Positions 29,113-38,501 are shown, counted from the first letter of the stretch. The stretch is DNA of 64,000 nucleotides from an uncultured bacterium (GCA_938014885.1 CALLQI010000003.1:248001-312000), one strand, 5' to 3'. The notes: generated from the sequence alone by a model not told the origin. Numbers and translations are program-made.

Positions 29113-29685
29113 TCACAGGCCGGCCGCATGCTCGCGCACCTGCGGGAAAAAGGCCGCAAAATCCTGCGCCAGGCCGGGCGCGAGTTCGGGCAGCAGTGCG
29201 GCCGCATGGGCCAGTGGCGAGTCGCGGCGGGTGCGGGCCCCCATGCGCCCCAGAATCTCGGCAATGCCCTGGGGGTGGGCGTAGGCGCACAGCCAGTCGT
29301 GCTCGATCATCACCGGCGCGGCACGTTGCAGGCGGGGCGGCAGCCAGTCAGGGTGCGCATCCAGCAGCCCGTAAACGCGGTCGGCAAACTCGCGCAGCCG
29401 CACGGCGGCGTGGCGTTCAAAATCGCGGGCCAGCATGTGGTCATAGAACACGTCTACCAGCACACCGCGCCAGTGGCGCATGGATTCAGGAAGGCGCGCG
29501 CGGCTGCGGGCAAACAGCGGGTGCGCATCGGTGAACCGGTCCACGGCGCGATGCAGTGCAATCCCGCGCTGCACGCCGGACGGCAGACTTGACAGGTCAA
29601 CCCCACGAACAAAGTCGCCAGCCAGGCCGCCAACCAGCCGCTGGTCATCGCCGTCAGCGAGCAATAGATGGGCAAGGAAGTTCAT
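29113..29685 (-). CDS. ACP phosphodiesterase-like (AcpH/DUF479) protein
   Basis: 190 residues beginning MNFLAHLLLADGDDQRLVGGLAGDFVRG, the N-terminal signature of AcpH, which removes the phosphopantetheine group from acyl carrier protein. The acidic and His residues in LHRAVDRFTDAHPLF and VFYDHMLARDF fit an HD-like metal site. The start at 29685 marks the family's N-terminus; the longer frame to 29826 is antisense-like upstream sequence. Confidence 0.85.
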   Translation of the reverse strand: MNFLAHLLLADGDDQRLVGGLAGDFVRGVDLSSLPSGVQRGIALHRAVDRFTDAHPLFARSRARLPESMRHWRGVLVDVFYDHMLARDFERHAAVRLREFADRVYGLLDAHPDWLPPRLQRAAPVMIEHDWLCAYAHPQGIAEILGRMGARTRRDSPLAHAAALLPELAPGLAQDFAAFFPQVREHAAGL

Positions 29686-29874
29686 GTGAAACCAGTGGGC
29701 CAGGCCGGCCGCAGATGATGCAGAATCAACGCGCAGGGCGCAAAGACTTTGGCCCCACGCGCGACATCCGGCGGCAGGCGAGTGTCGCGGGCACCTTCCG
29801 GCCGTCCAGGACCACTCCGCCAACACGAATCACCGCCACGTCGCCCGTGTCGCTTCGGTTGGTATGCTGCGCGG

Positions 29875-32085
29875 ATGCCTGGTAAGGCCTTCAAACTGGT
29901 TTCCGATAACAAGCCCTCGGGCGATCAGCCGGCGGCCATTGATCGCCTGCTTCGTGGCCTGCAGCAGGGTGCCGGGTACCAGACTCTGCTTGGCGTCACC
30001 GGCAGTGGCAAGACATTCACCATGGCCAGTGTGATTGAGCGCAGCAATCGCCCGGCGCTGATCATGGCGCCCAACAAGACGCTTGCGGCCCAGCTTTTCA
30101 GCGAATTCAAAAAGCTGTTTCCCGAGAACGCCGTCGAGTACTTCGTCAGCTACTACGACTACTACCAGCCTGAGGCCTACGTGCCCCAGACCGACACCTT
30201 CATCGAAAAAGACAGCGCCATCAACGAGCGCATTGACCGCCTGCGCCACTCGGCTACGCGCAGCCTGCTGGACCGGCAGGACGTCATCATCGTGGCCAGC
30301 GTAAGCTGCATCTACGGCCTGGGCTCGCCTGAGGCCTACTCGGGTGCTCTGCTGTATGCCGAGAAAGGCCGGCCGCTGTCGCGCAAACACGCCGTGCGCA
30401 AGCTGGTCGAAATCGCATACACCCGCAACGACTTTGACCTCAAGCGCGGCACCTACCGCGTGCGCGGCGATGTGCTGGACGTGTTTCCCGTCTACGAAGA
30501 AGACAAGGTCATCCGCTTCGAATTCTTCGGCGACGATCTCGACAGCATCTGGGAAATCGACCCCCTGACCGGCGAGGTGCTGGGCCAGCTTGAAAAGACG
30601 ACCATCTACCCGGCCACACACTACGTCACGCCGCAGGACAAGATGGACCTGGCGCTGGCCAACATCGAGGCCGAGGCCGTGGCGCAGGTTGAGCTGTTCA
30701 AGACGCAGGGCAAGCTGCTTGAGGCCCAGCGCATCGAGCAGCGCACGCGCTATGACCTGGAACTGCTGCGTGAAATTGGCACCTGCAAGGGCATCGAGAA
30801 CTATTCGCGCCACTTTGAACACCGCGCGCCCGGCAGCCCTCCGCCCACGCTGCTGGACTACCTGCCGCAGAACGCGCTGATCTTCCTGGATGAAAGCCAC
30901 GTCACCGTGCCGCAGATCGGCGGCATGTACAAGGGCGACCGCGCGCGCAAAGAAACGCTGGTCGAGTTCGGTTTCCGCCTGCCCAGCGCCATGGACAACC
31001 GGCCACTCAAGTTCGAAGAGTTCGAGGCCGTGAAGCGCCAGACCATCTACGTCAGCGCAACGCCCGGCCCCTACGAGCTCGAACACAGCCTCGGCCACGT
31101 CGCGGAACAGATCGTGAGGCCGACCGGGCTGATCGACCCGCCGATCGAAGTGCTGCCCGCCAAGGGCCAGGTTGACGACGTGATCGCGCAACTGCGGCCG
31201 GTGATCGCACGGGGCGAGCGCGCGCTGGTGTGTACGCTGACCAAGCGCATGGCCGAGGAGCTGACGAACTATCTGGCATCGCTGGATTTCAAGGTGCGCT
31301 ACCTGCACGCGGACATCGACACCATCGAGCGCAGTCAGATCCTGCGTGATTTGCGGCGCGGCGAGTTTGACGTTCTGGTCGGCATCAACCTGTTGCGCGA
31401 AGGCCTGGACCTGCCGGAAGTCAGCCTGCTGTGCGTGCTTGACGCCGACCGCGAAGGATACCTGCGCAGCCACCGCAGCCTGGTGCAGATGGTCGGCCGC
31501 GCGGCCCGCAACGTGAACGGCCGTGTGGTGTTTTACGCCGACAAGACCACCGACAGCATGCAGACCGCGATTGACGAAACTAACCGCCGCCGCCGGTTGC
31601 AGCAGCTTTACAACGAGCAGCACAACATCACGCCGCGCACCATCATCAGCAAGATTGACGACGTGCTGGAAAGCATCTTCGAGGCCGACTACGTCACCGT
31701 GGACAAAGAAGAACACACCATCACCCATTACGAGTGGCCGGGCCAGAAGAACAAGAAGGGCCGCAAACCCGTCAAAGACCCCGGGCGCGGGCGAGGCGGC
31801 AGCGTCACTGAGACCGGCCGCAATTTCGCGACGCGCCGTGCCCTCGAATCAGCCGAGAAAGCGGGCACGCTGGAAGGCCGCAAGAAGAAGATCGCCGACC
31901 GCTACCCTGAGCGCCACGAAACACCGGTGGGCGTGCAGCGCGTAGTGACGCCGGAAGAAGCACCCAAGCTGATTTCGCAGATGGAAAAGGAAATGTTCGA
32001 GGCCGCCAAGAACCTCGATTTCGAGACGGCAGCCCTGCTGCGCGACGAAATCCGCGAACTCAAGCGCATTGAGCTGGGCATCTGA
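29875..32085 (+). CDS. uvrB: Excinuclease ABC subunit B
   Basis: 736 residues. UvrB is the DNA-damage verifying helicase of nucleotide excision repair. Visible are the Walker A GVTGSGKT (40-47), the beta-hairpin region YYDYYQPEAYVPQTDTFIEK, the DESH motif, QMVGRAARN motif VI and a C-terminal UVR domain (MFEAAKNLDFETAALLRDEI) that contacts UvrC. It is longer than the usual 660-690 residues because of a Lys/Arg/Gly-rich insertion of about 75 residues between the helicase core and the UVR domain. The start at 29875 marks the conserved N-terminus. No uvrA or uvrC is in the window. Confidence 0.97.
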   Translation: MPGKAFKLVSDNKPSGDQPAAIDRLLRGLQQGAGYQTLLGVTGSGKTFTMASVIERSNRPALIMAPNKTLAAQLFSEFKKLFPENAVEYFVSYYDYYQPEAYVPQTDTFIEKDSAINERIDRLRHSATRSLLDRQDVIIVASVSCIYGLGSPEAYSGALLYAEKGRPLSRKHAVRKLVEIAYTRNDFDLKRGTYRVRGDVLDVFPVYEEDKVIRFEFFGDDLDSIWEIDPLTGEVLGQLEKTTIYPATHYVTPQDKMDLALANIEAEAVAQVELFKTQGKLLEAQRIEQRTRYDLELLREIGTCKGIENYSRHFEHRAPGSPPPTLLDYLPQNALIFLDESHVTVPQIGGMYKGDRARKETLVEFGFRLPSAMDNRPLKFEEFEAVKRQTIYVSATPGPYELEHSLGHVAEQIVRPTGLIDPPIEVLPAKGQVDDVIAQLRPVIARGERALVCTLTKRMAEELTNYLASLDFKVRYLHADIDTIERSQILRDLRRGEFDVLVGINLLREGLDLPEVSLLCVLDADREGYLRSHRSLVQMVGRAARNVNGRVVFYADKTTDSMQTAIDETNRRRRLQQLYNEQHNITPRTIISKIDDVLESIFEADYVTVDKEEHTITHYEWPGQKNKKGRKPVKDPGRGRGGSVTETGRNFATRRALESAEKAGTLEGRKKKIADRYPERHETPVGVQRVVTPEEAPKLISQMEKEMFEAAKNLDFETAALLRDEIRELKRIELGI

Positions 32086-32100
32086 GTACTCGGCAACTGC

Positions 32101-33675
32101 TCAGCGGCGTTTCGGCTGCTTCACGTCGATCTGGATGCGGTGGATGTAGCGGCCCTCGCGTTCGCCGCTGCGAACAAACTCGTCCAGCAGCACGGCGGCG
32201 TCGGCTTCGACCTTGCCCGCGAAGACGGTCTGGTTGTTCAGCCGCACGGTAAGTTCGCCCTTGGCGTCGAGCATGCCGGGCGACACCCAGATTGAGAACT
32301 TCGTGACGTCATGAACCTCGACCGTGACGCTGCCAGCGCGCTTGGCCTCGATGCGGCCGACGGTGCGTTTGGCGGGGCGGGTGATGGTGCCCGTGAGATT
32401 GTGTGTCGCGCCGTCGCGCTCGATGTTCAGCTTGACTTCGTCGCCCGCGCGCAGTTGCGCCAGCTGCATACGGATTTCGGCGAAGCTGCCGACGGCTTGC
32501 CCGTTGAGACTCTTGACCAGGTCGCCCGCCTTCACGCCCATGGTTTCCGCCAGCGAGCCCGGATCAACGCGCCCGACCAGCGGCTTTTCGTGGGGCTGGT
32601 GCGTGATCGGCACCTTGATGCCAAGGTCGATGCGATAGCTGCCGCCTTCGCGCGGGGCGGGCTTCTTCGCCTTGTTGGCGGCTTTGCTGAGGCCGCCGGT
32701 TTCGTCGATGCTGATCCATTCGCGGCGCGAGGCGCGGTCGGCGGTCCAGTCGATGGCGTCGGGCACCGCTGGACGCGTCCAGGCGTCGATCAGCGCCAGG
32801 TTGCGCGGGAAGATGATGTCCGGGTCGCCCCAGTCGTGCGTGGCCTCGAGATCGATGATCCAGTCGATGCTCGCGCCGGCCTTGTTGCCTTCTTTGTAGA
32901 TCTTCTCGATTTCTTTGCCCGGGTAGATGGGGTCCTTGGCGCCGTTGAACGCGTGAATCTGCGCGCCTTTGAGGTTGGACCAGGCATGCATGATGTCGTC
33001 AGTGATCGGGATCAGCGGGTCGCCACACATGGGGAGATAGCCCGCGAACACATCGGGCGAATTGAAGGCCATGCTGAAGCTGCCGCTGCCGCCGTCGCTG
33101 AAGCCCGTCACGAAAACGCGCTCAGGGTCGATTGGGAAACGCAGCTTGCACTCGCGCACAAAGTGCAACACGTTCGCGCGGCCGGCATCGCGCCACCAGG
33201 CGGCGTTCATCCAGGTTTCGTAGCAGTCGGCCGAGGCGGCCATGGTGATGATCGGGCGAGGGTTCTCGCGCCTGTCGATATGGATGCCATACCAGCGCAT
33301 GATCGCCACGCCGGAATCGACAGGGGCAGCCATCACGCCGCCATGCAGGCAGACAACAAGCACCGCGGGCGTAACCCCGTCATAACCCTTGGGGATGCGA
33401 ACCCAGTAAGGCCGCGTGAAGCCATCAGGGCAAACGGTTTCAAACTTGTGCTCACCAGCAGCCGGAACAGGCGGGCGGGGATAATCGCGGATCAAGGCAG
33501 CAAGCGAGTCAGCCCCAAGCGCCAAAAGCTGAGGCCGCAAAGCCTCACGCTGATCAGGAAAGTGAAGGTACCGATCCAGCAAAGAGGCAGGCGAAGGCGA
33601 AGCCTCGCCATCAGCCAAGACAGGCCCGCGGCAAAGGCAAAGCAAAGCAAGCAGGCAAACAAAGACGTATCGCAA
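32101..33675 (-). CDS. Secreted alpha/beta-hydrolase esterase with PDZ domain
   Basis: 524 residues. The start is TTG at 33675 with GAGG upstream, followed by a Sec signal (MRYVFVCLLALLCLCRGPVLA). An esterase/polyhydroxybutyrate depolymerase-like domain has LVVCLHGGVMAA for the oxyanion side, the nucleophile in VTGFSDGGSGSF, and a likely His in LEATHDWGDP. A PDZ domain follows (GRVDPGSLAETMGVKAGDLVKSLNGQAVG) and a beta-rich tail. The substrate is unknown. Its 5' quarter differs in base use from the rest, with many CTT and TTG leucine codons. Confidence 0.82.
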   Translation of the reverse strand: MRYVFVCLLALLCLCRGPVLADGEASPSPASLLDRYLHFPDQREALRPQLLALGADSLAALIRDYPRPPVPAAGEHKFETVCPDGFTRPYWVRIPKGYDGVTPAVLVVCLHGGVMAAPVDSGVAIMRWYGIHIDRRENPRPIITMAASADCYETWMNAAWWRDAGRANVLHFVRECKLRFPIDPERVFVTGFSDGGSGSFSMAFNSPDVFAGYLPMCGDPLIPITDDIMHAWSNLKGAQIHAFNGAKDPIYPGKEIEKIYKEGNKAGASIDWIIDLEATHDWGDPDIIFPRNLALIDAWTRPAVPDAIDWTADRASRREWISIDETGGLSKAANKAKKPAPREGGSYRIDLGIKVPITHQPHEKPLVGRVDPGSLAETMGVKAGDLVKSLNGQAVGSFAEIRMQLAQLRAGDEVKLNIERDGATHNLTGTITRPAKRTVGRIEAKRAGSVTVEVHDVTKFSIWVSPGMLDAKGELTVRLNNQTVFAGKVEADAAVLLDEFVRSGEREGRYIHRIQIDVKQPKRR

Positions 33676-33848
33676 AGCAGCCTCACAAAGGGGAGAGTCG
33701 CAAGGGAAGCTAAGCTGAGAACAGTGTAAGGTAGGCCAAAGGGGAATCAGCAGTCAAAGCAAAGCCCAATCACGAAAACAAGAAGGGCCAGCAAGCGAAA
33801 CGGAAAGCAAGAGCCCGGACGCAGTGCACAGACACAACGGAGCAAACC

Positions 33849-35384
33849 ATGGACAAGCCGCCGACAAGTTCTGCAGCCCTGCGCCGCGAAAGCACTGCGA
33901 TGAGTGAAACAGGCCTGCTGCTTAGGTTGCAGGTTACGGACCCTGAGGTCCTGGCAGAGCTGAATCAGCGTGAAGGCGCAGAGCGCGAAAAGTATGCCCT
34001 GACGGCCCTGCGCGTGGGCGTACTGGCTTTGCGGCAGGCCGGCGGCCTGATCGACGCGGAGATGCTGAAGAAAGAAGGCGAACTGATCCTCAAGGAACTG
34101 GAAAAGAAGCTGCAAAGGCATACCTCCGAGTTGGACAAGGAACTCACATCCGAACTTGAGAAGTACTTTGATCCCGAGAGCGGGCACTTCGCAGATCGGG
34201 TAGGCAAGCTGGTCAACGAAGATGGTGAGCTTTCGCGCCTGCTGAAGTCTCATCTGGTAGGGGACAGCAGCCTGCTTGCACGTGAACTGGCCGCAGCCGT
34301 GGGTGACAATAGCCCATTGATGAAGCACTTGGACCCGACCAACAAGAAAGGTTTGGTTGAGACCATTGCGCGGATCGCTGAAGAGCGCTTGGAAGAACAG
34401 AGCAAGAAAGTGCTCGGCGAGTTCAGCCTCGACAACGAGCAAGGCGCCCTGAGCCGCCTCGTCAAGCAGATCGAGACAAACTTCAACCCGGACGACCCCA
34501 AGACCGCACTGGGCGTAATGAAGAGGGCCCTGGCCGATACACAGGAGCAGATCCGCAAGGACCTGTCCATGGATGCTGACGGCAGCGCTCTAAGCAACTT
34601 GCATGGCAAGCTCAAGAAGCAGATCGAGGAGATGGTTGAGCGGCAGGCGAAGTTCCAGACCGAAGTAGGCAACGTACTGTCCGAGTTGCGCGGCGCTAAA
34701 AAGGAGCGCGCTGTCAGCCCGAGCGGCGGTTTCGACTTCGAGTCCATGGTCGGCGACGCCCTGCGCGAGCGAGTTCACAGCGACGAAGTGTTTGAGAGCG
34801 TGGGCGAAACGACGGGGTTGGTGCCTCGAAGCAAAGTAGGCGACCACGTGCAGACGCTGGGGGCTGAATCAGCTGCGCCGGGAGCGAAGATCGTGTACGA
34901 GTGCAAGCGGGCCGACAACTACACCCGTGCCAAGGCCCTGGCAGAGCTGGACGAGGCACGCAAGAATCGTGGAGCCGAGGTCGGCGTGTTCGTGCTTGCG
35001 GCATCCAGCCTGCACGACAATGCAAGAATGCAGGCAGAGTTTCCGCGCTCGTTGACGCGTCAAGGCAACGACATCATCGTGGTGTGGGACCCGGAGTCCG
35101 ATTCCAGTGATGTGAGTCTGGATGCGGCGGTCACACTGGCTCGGGCCCTGGTGGTGCGTGAGCGAGGCGAGAGTGGCCCGGCCGCAGAAGTGGACTGGGA
35201 CGCAGTAGACCGGGCCGTACACGGAGTGCAGCGACAGATCGAGTACATTGATGACATGGCTGGCTGGTGCGGCAACATCAAACGTGACTCCGAAAAAGTC
35301 GCAGATCGCCTTGAGAAGATGAAAAAGGACCTGTCGCGAGAACTGGAACGCTTGACCGAGCAGATTGCAGGCCTGCGTCCGTAG
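33849..35384 (+). CDS. Coiled-coil protein with PD-(D/E)XK nuclease-like domain (DUF2130-like)
   Basis: 511 residues. The ATG at 33849 follows GGAG. Residues about 1-290 are largely charged helices (coiled coil). The C-terminal part has a restriction-endonuclease-like core: E298 in FESM, D332 in KVGDHV, and E351/K353 in YECKR, with a helix carrying GAEVGVFVLAAS afterwards as in DUF2130. A short coiled coil closes the protein. The gene appears lower in GC than its neighbours, which suggests transfer. A DNA-processing or defence role is possible but unproven. It is a single gene with no obvious partner. Confidence 0.75.
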   Translation: MDKPPTSSAALRRESTAMSETGLLLRLQVTDPEVLAELNQREGAEREKYALTALRVGVLALRQAGGLIDAEMLKKEGELILKELEKKLQRHTSELDKELTSELEKYFDPESGHFADRVGKLVNEDGELSRLLKSHLVGDSSLLARELAAAVGDNSPLMKHLDPTNKKGLVETIARIAEERLEEQSKKVLGEFSLDNEQGALSRLVKQIETNFNPDDPKTALGVMKRALADTQEQIRKDLSMDADGSALSNLHGKLKKQIEEMVERQAKFQTEVGNVLSELRGAKKERAVSPSGGFDFESMVGDALRERVHSDEVFESVGETTGLVPRSKVGDHVQTLGAESAAPGAKIVYECKRADNYTRAKALAELDEARKNRGAEVGVFVLAASSLHDNARMQAEFPRSLTRQGNDIIVVWDPESDSSDVSLDAAVTLARALVVRERGESGPAAEVDWDAVDRAVHGVQRQIEYIDDMAGWCGNIKRDSEKVADRLEKMKKDLSRELERLTEQIAGLRP

Positions 35385-35443
35385 CAACGGCACGGGGAAG
35401 GCCGGGCAGAGCAGCAAGTCCGCCGCCACGCCCAAATGAGTGG

Positions 35444-35465
35444 CGGGGGGCGCCCGGGCCCCCCG
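35444..35465 (-). terminator. Hairpin downstream of RNase P RNA
   Basis: CGGGGGGC-GCCCGG-GCCCCCCG forms an 8-bp GC stem just beyond the 3' end of rnpB on its strand. It lacks a U tract, so it may be a processing or weak terminator structure. Confidence 0.4.
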
Positions 35466-35469
35466 TCTT

Positions 35470-35933
35470 GGTGGTCTTGTAAGCCGGGTCTTGTCTCCCT
35501 TTCGGGTGACAGTCATTCGTCTAGGCGGCGGGTTGCCCCGCAGCTCCAGCAGCCTACCCGGACCTCTCGCGTCACATTCGCGGCGAAGCGGGCAGCCTCG
35601 CCGGGCGTTAGCCCTTTTCGGTCCCTATTTGGCCTTGCTCCGGAGGGGGTTTGGCTTGCAGCGCCTGTCACCAGACGCACGGTGCGCTCTTACCGCACCT
35701 TTTCACCCTTACCCGGGCCCTTGGGCGCTGTCCTAGCCGCTGTCGGGCTGCATCCTGTTGCACGAGTTTTCGGGCCCTCGTTGCAACCAGACCCACATGC
35801 CGGGCGGTACGTTTTCTGTGCCACTGTCCCTGGACGCCCCTTTGAGAGGTGCCCGGTTGCAGTTAGCAACCCTCCTGCCCTGTGGAGCCCGGACTTTCCT
35901 CCCGGCTCGCGCCGGGCGACTGTCTGGACCACC
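35470..35933 (-). ncRNA. rnpB: RNase P RNA (bacterial type A)
   Basis: The minus strand contains the conserved 5' core GGAGGAAAGTCCGGGCTCC (P4 5' side) and the later core GGTAAGGGTGAAAAGGTGCGGTAAGAGCGCACC, plus the 3' CTGTCACCCGAAAGG-type segment. The ends pair as GGTGGTC...GACCACC, which sets the limits at 35933 and 35470. The length of about 464 nt is at the long end for type A. It is the catalytic RNA that matures tRNA 5' ends. Small ORFs drawn across it are artefacts. Confidence 0.93.
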
Positions 35934-35979
35934 ACCCATAAATGTACGAGGGTTTCAGCGTCGCAACAGCCCGCGACCG

Positions 35980-36669
35980 CTACAACTCGAAGTTGATCCC
36001 GGCTTTTACCATGCGCTTGTAGGCGGCTTCGTCGAACTGGTACAGGCGGGCGGCGCGGTGGGCTACGTCCTTTTGTGTTGTGCCGGTGTCGTGCAGCACA
36101 CCCATCGCCAGCACCTTCTTGCGGAAGTTGCGCTTGTCGAGTTCGCGGCCGAGGATCTTTTCGTACATCCGCTGCAACTGCGTCAGCGTGAACTTCTGCG
36201 GCAGCAGTTCAAAACCGATCGGCACGTAGCGGACTTTTCCCTGAAGGCGCTGCTTGGCCACGCGCACGATCTCGGCGTGATCGAAGGCCAGTTTGGGCAG
36301 CTTGCTTAGACTGAACCAGGCGGCCTCACTGGCGTCTGTGGCGGCCTTGGCCTTGTGTTCGCCCAGGTTCACGAGCGCGTAGTAGGCGACGGTGACCACG
36401 CGTTCGCGCGGGTCGCGGTCCAGCTCACCGAAGGTGTACAGTTGCTCGAGAAACACCTTGGCCAGCCCCGTCTCTTCGTGCAACTCGCGGCGCGCGGCAT
36501 TGTCGAGCGTCTCGTCCAGGTGCACGAATCCGCCGGGCAGGGCCCATTGCCCGGCGAAGGGTTCACGGCCCCGCCGGATCAGCAGCAGCTTCAGGTCGCT
36601 GTCGTCGAGGCCGAAGACGACGCAATCAACGGTAAGAGCCGGGCGCGGGTATTCGTACGAGTGGGCCAT
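35980..36669 (-). CDS. NrtR-like Nudix transcriptional regulator
   Basis: 229 residues. Residues about 12-145 form a Nudix domain (PGGFVHLDETLDNAARRELHEETGL) and the remainder a winged helix (LTQLQRMYEKILGRELDKRNFRKKVLAMGVL), the architecture of NrtR/ADP-ribose-responsive repressors of NAD and sugar metabolism. The ATG at 36669 begins the conserved MAHSYEYPRPALTVDCVVF. A candidate operator lies just upstream at 36681-36695. No NAD biosynthesis gene is adjacent, so targets are unknown. Confidence 0.83.
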   Translation of the reverse strand: MAHSYEYPRPALTVDCVVFGLDDSDLKLLLIRRGREPFAGQWALPGGFVHLDETLDNAARRELHEETGLAKVFLEQLYTFGELDRDPRERVVTVAYYALVNLGEHKAKAATDASEAAWFSLSKLPKLAFDHAEIVRVAKQRLQGKVRYVPIGFELLPQKFTLTQLQRMYEKILGRELDKRNFRKKVLAMGVLHDTGTTQKDVAHRAARLYQFDEAAYKRMVKAGINFEL

Positions 36670-36680
36670 CGCCTGATTGT

Positions 36681-36695
36681 GTGTATTTTGGACAC
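36681..36695. promoter_or_regulatory. Candidate NrtR-like operator
   Basis: GTGT-ATTTTGG-ACAC, an inverted repeat with 4-bp arms and a 7-bp AT-rich spacer, lies 12 bp upstream of the regulator's ATG. Autoregulation is common in this family. The arms are short, so the site is tentative. Confidence 0.35.
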
Positions 36696-36718
36696 TAAGG
36701 CAAGTGCCGTTCGGGCAA

Positions 36719-36747
36719 GAAAACACCCCCGCGGGGCGGGGGTGTTT
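36719..36747 (-). terminator. Intrinsic terminator
   Basis: A 10-bp inverted repeat AAACACCCCC/GGGGGTGTTT with loop GCGGGGC. On the minus strand it follows the stop of the membrane protein gene by about 15 bp and is followed by a short TTTTC run. Confidence 0.75.
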
Positions 36748-36761
36748 CGGGGCCGTTCAGC

Positions 36762-38435
36762 TTAGCGCGGGTCAACGTACAGCCGCACGTCGTTTTCTCG
36801 CAGCGTGTCAAAGCGCAGGTCGCTGCGGGCCTTGTAGTACCACTCGTCTTCGAGCAGGCGGCTGCCGAGCACAACCAGGTCCACGCCGGGCTGCGCGTTC
36901 TCGACCACGGTGCAGCCGGCGGTCTTGAGCAGCTCGGTCAGGCGGGCCTTGCTGTAGGCTTCATTCGGCGGCTCGTAGCTGCCGTGCAGGGCAACCTTGA
37001 GGAACTTGCCGTCGTGCCAGATGCGGCTGACGATCTTGTCGCCCTTCTGCACATGGTTCTTCTCATCGGTCAGGGCCAGCACCGTGCACAGGCTGTAGTG
37101 GGCTGACAGGGTGCGCACGATTTCGACCACGGCCACGAATTCGTCCTTCTCGTCGGGGCGGCCGTGCGGGCGCCACACTTCGAAGCGCTGGCCGACGCGC
37201 ACACCGTCGGCGCGGCCGAGGTCAATGTGGCAAACGCTGCGGCGGTAATCGCTGAAACTGATTTCGCCGTCCGGCTCACCCTTTTCCAGCTTGATGGGTT
37301 CCTTCAGCGGCGGCAGGTCGCGGATCAGTTGCAGGAACTTGGCCGCGTCGTCGGTGTGGACCGTTACTTCCGAGGCAAAGTCCGTGCGCAGGCGCTCAAT
37401 ACGCGCGATGCCGGCCACGGCGGCCAGGTCCAGGTCGTTGCGCAGCTTGCGGGTGTCGGCGATGGCGCGGTCAGTCATACCGGCCGCGTCTTCCAGGCGG
37501 CGGTTGGCGGTATCGCGGCGTTGCGCCATCTGGCCCAGCAGCAGGTCAACGTCTTCGACGATTTTCTTCTGGCGCGCCGCTTCGCCTTCGGCGCCGATCT
37601 TGATTGTGACGCGGGTGTCCGGGCGCAGCGGGTCGGTGTAGCTTGCGTCGCCGGTGGTGTCGGCGAACAGCAGGTTGTACTGGTGCTGGTTGGCGGCCAC
37701 GAGGTCGCGGATCAGCTGGGTCTGCTTGCGGAACACAAGTTCCATGGTGACGCGTGTGGGCGGCTGCATCACCCGATCCAGCTTCATCAGTTCGTCCATG
37801 GTGGCGACCTGCAGGCGGCCGAAGGCTGCATCCTGCACTTCCGGGCCCGGGGCCGGGATCTGGCCTTCAGATTCAGTGATTTCGCGGAACAATGAACCCT
37901 GTGAGGCCACGGCGGTCTTGCCGTCGATGTCGATCGTGCGCAGGGTGTAGAACTGGTAGGTCTTGACCGCGATGTACTTGCGCAGCTTCAGTTCCCAGTC
38001 ATTGAGCCACATGCGGACGGCGGCGTACTCGTGGATCATGCCGGGGTCGGTTGGCGTGGCGCCGTACACTTTGGCTTCGGCGGCCAGGTAATCCTTGAGC
38101 AGGTCGCTTTGCTTGTCGGCGGGCTTGTTGCGTTCTTCGGCCGGGATCGGGTCGGGACGCTTGATCAGGTTGATGGCGTCATTCTTCTTGCCGTAGGGGT
38201 CGCCGACGCGGAAGCCCGTCAACTCCGACACCTGCTTCATGTGCACCACTTCGGCGCTGAAGACTTCGGCGTTGTAGTTGATCTGGCGATGGATCGAGGC
38301 CGCCTGCGAGCGGTTGCTGTCGATCTGCCAGGTGAAGTAAAGCAGGAACAGGGCAGCCACCATGACAAACGGCGTCAGGATGGCGGAGGTGATCCAGTAC
38401 CAGCTTGCTACTTTGGCGCGTTGCTTCATGGCCAT
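36762..38435 (-). CDS. Membrane-anchored coiled-coil protein with BRCT-like C-terminus (paralogue 1)
   Basis: 557 residues. AAGGAA precedes the ATG at 38435. One transmembrane helix (about 12-34) is followed by a long charged helical region, a small beta-barrel-like segment (DGVRVGQRFEVWRPHG...VVEIVRT...VQKGDKIV), and a C-terminal fold resembling BRCT (FLKVALHGSYEPPNEAYSKARLTELLKTAGCTVVENAQPGVDLVVLG). The next gene upstream is a paralogue with the same order. BRCT domains normally bind phosphopeptides or DNA ends in the cytoplasm, so a membrane anchor is unexpected. Function unknown. Confidence 0.75.
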   Translation of the reverse strand: MAMKQRAKVASWYWITSAILTPFVMVAALFLLYFTWQIDSNRSQAASIHRQINYNAEVFSAEVVHMKQVSELTGFRVGDPYGKKNDAINLIKRPDPIPAEERNKPADKQSDLLKDYLAAEAKVYGATPTDPGMIHEYAAVRMWLNDWELKLRKYIAVKTYQFYTLRTIDIDGKTAVASQGSLFREITESEGQIPAPGPEVQDAAFGRLQVATMDELMKLDRVMQPPTRVTMELVFRKQTQLIRDLVAANQHQYNLLFADTTGDASYTDPLRPDTRVTIKIGAEGEAARQKKIVEDVDLLLGQMAQRRDTANRRLEDAAGMTDRAIADTRKLRNDLDLAAVAGIARIERLRTDFASEVTVHTDDAAKFLQLIRDLPPLKEPIKLEKGEPDGEISFSDYRRSVCHIDLGRADGVRVGQRFEVWRPHGRPDEKDEFVAVVEIVRTLSAHYSLCTVLALTDEKNHVQKGDKIVSRIWHDGKFLKVALHGSYEPPNEAYSKARLTELLKTAGCTVVENAQPGVDLVVLGSRLLEDEWYYKARSDLRFDTLRENDVRLYVDPR

Positions 38436-38501
38436 GATTGTTTTCCTTGTTGCTTCCTGCGAGTGAATGGGTCCTGTGCGCTTCCGGTTGCGGGCTGTCC
38501 G

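Noticed and set aside
29830..31728. 632-codon minus-strand ORF inside uvrB
   Set aside because: Antisense shadow of a well-conserved gene; the translation shows no domain.
35436..35996. Plus-strand ORF of 186 codons
   Set aside because: It lies across the RNase P RNA gene and has no coding features.
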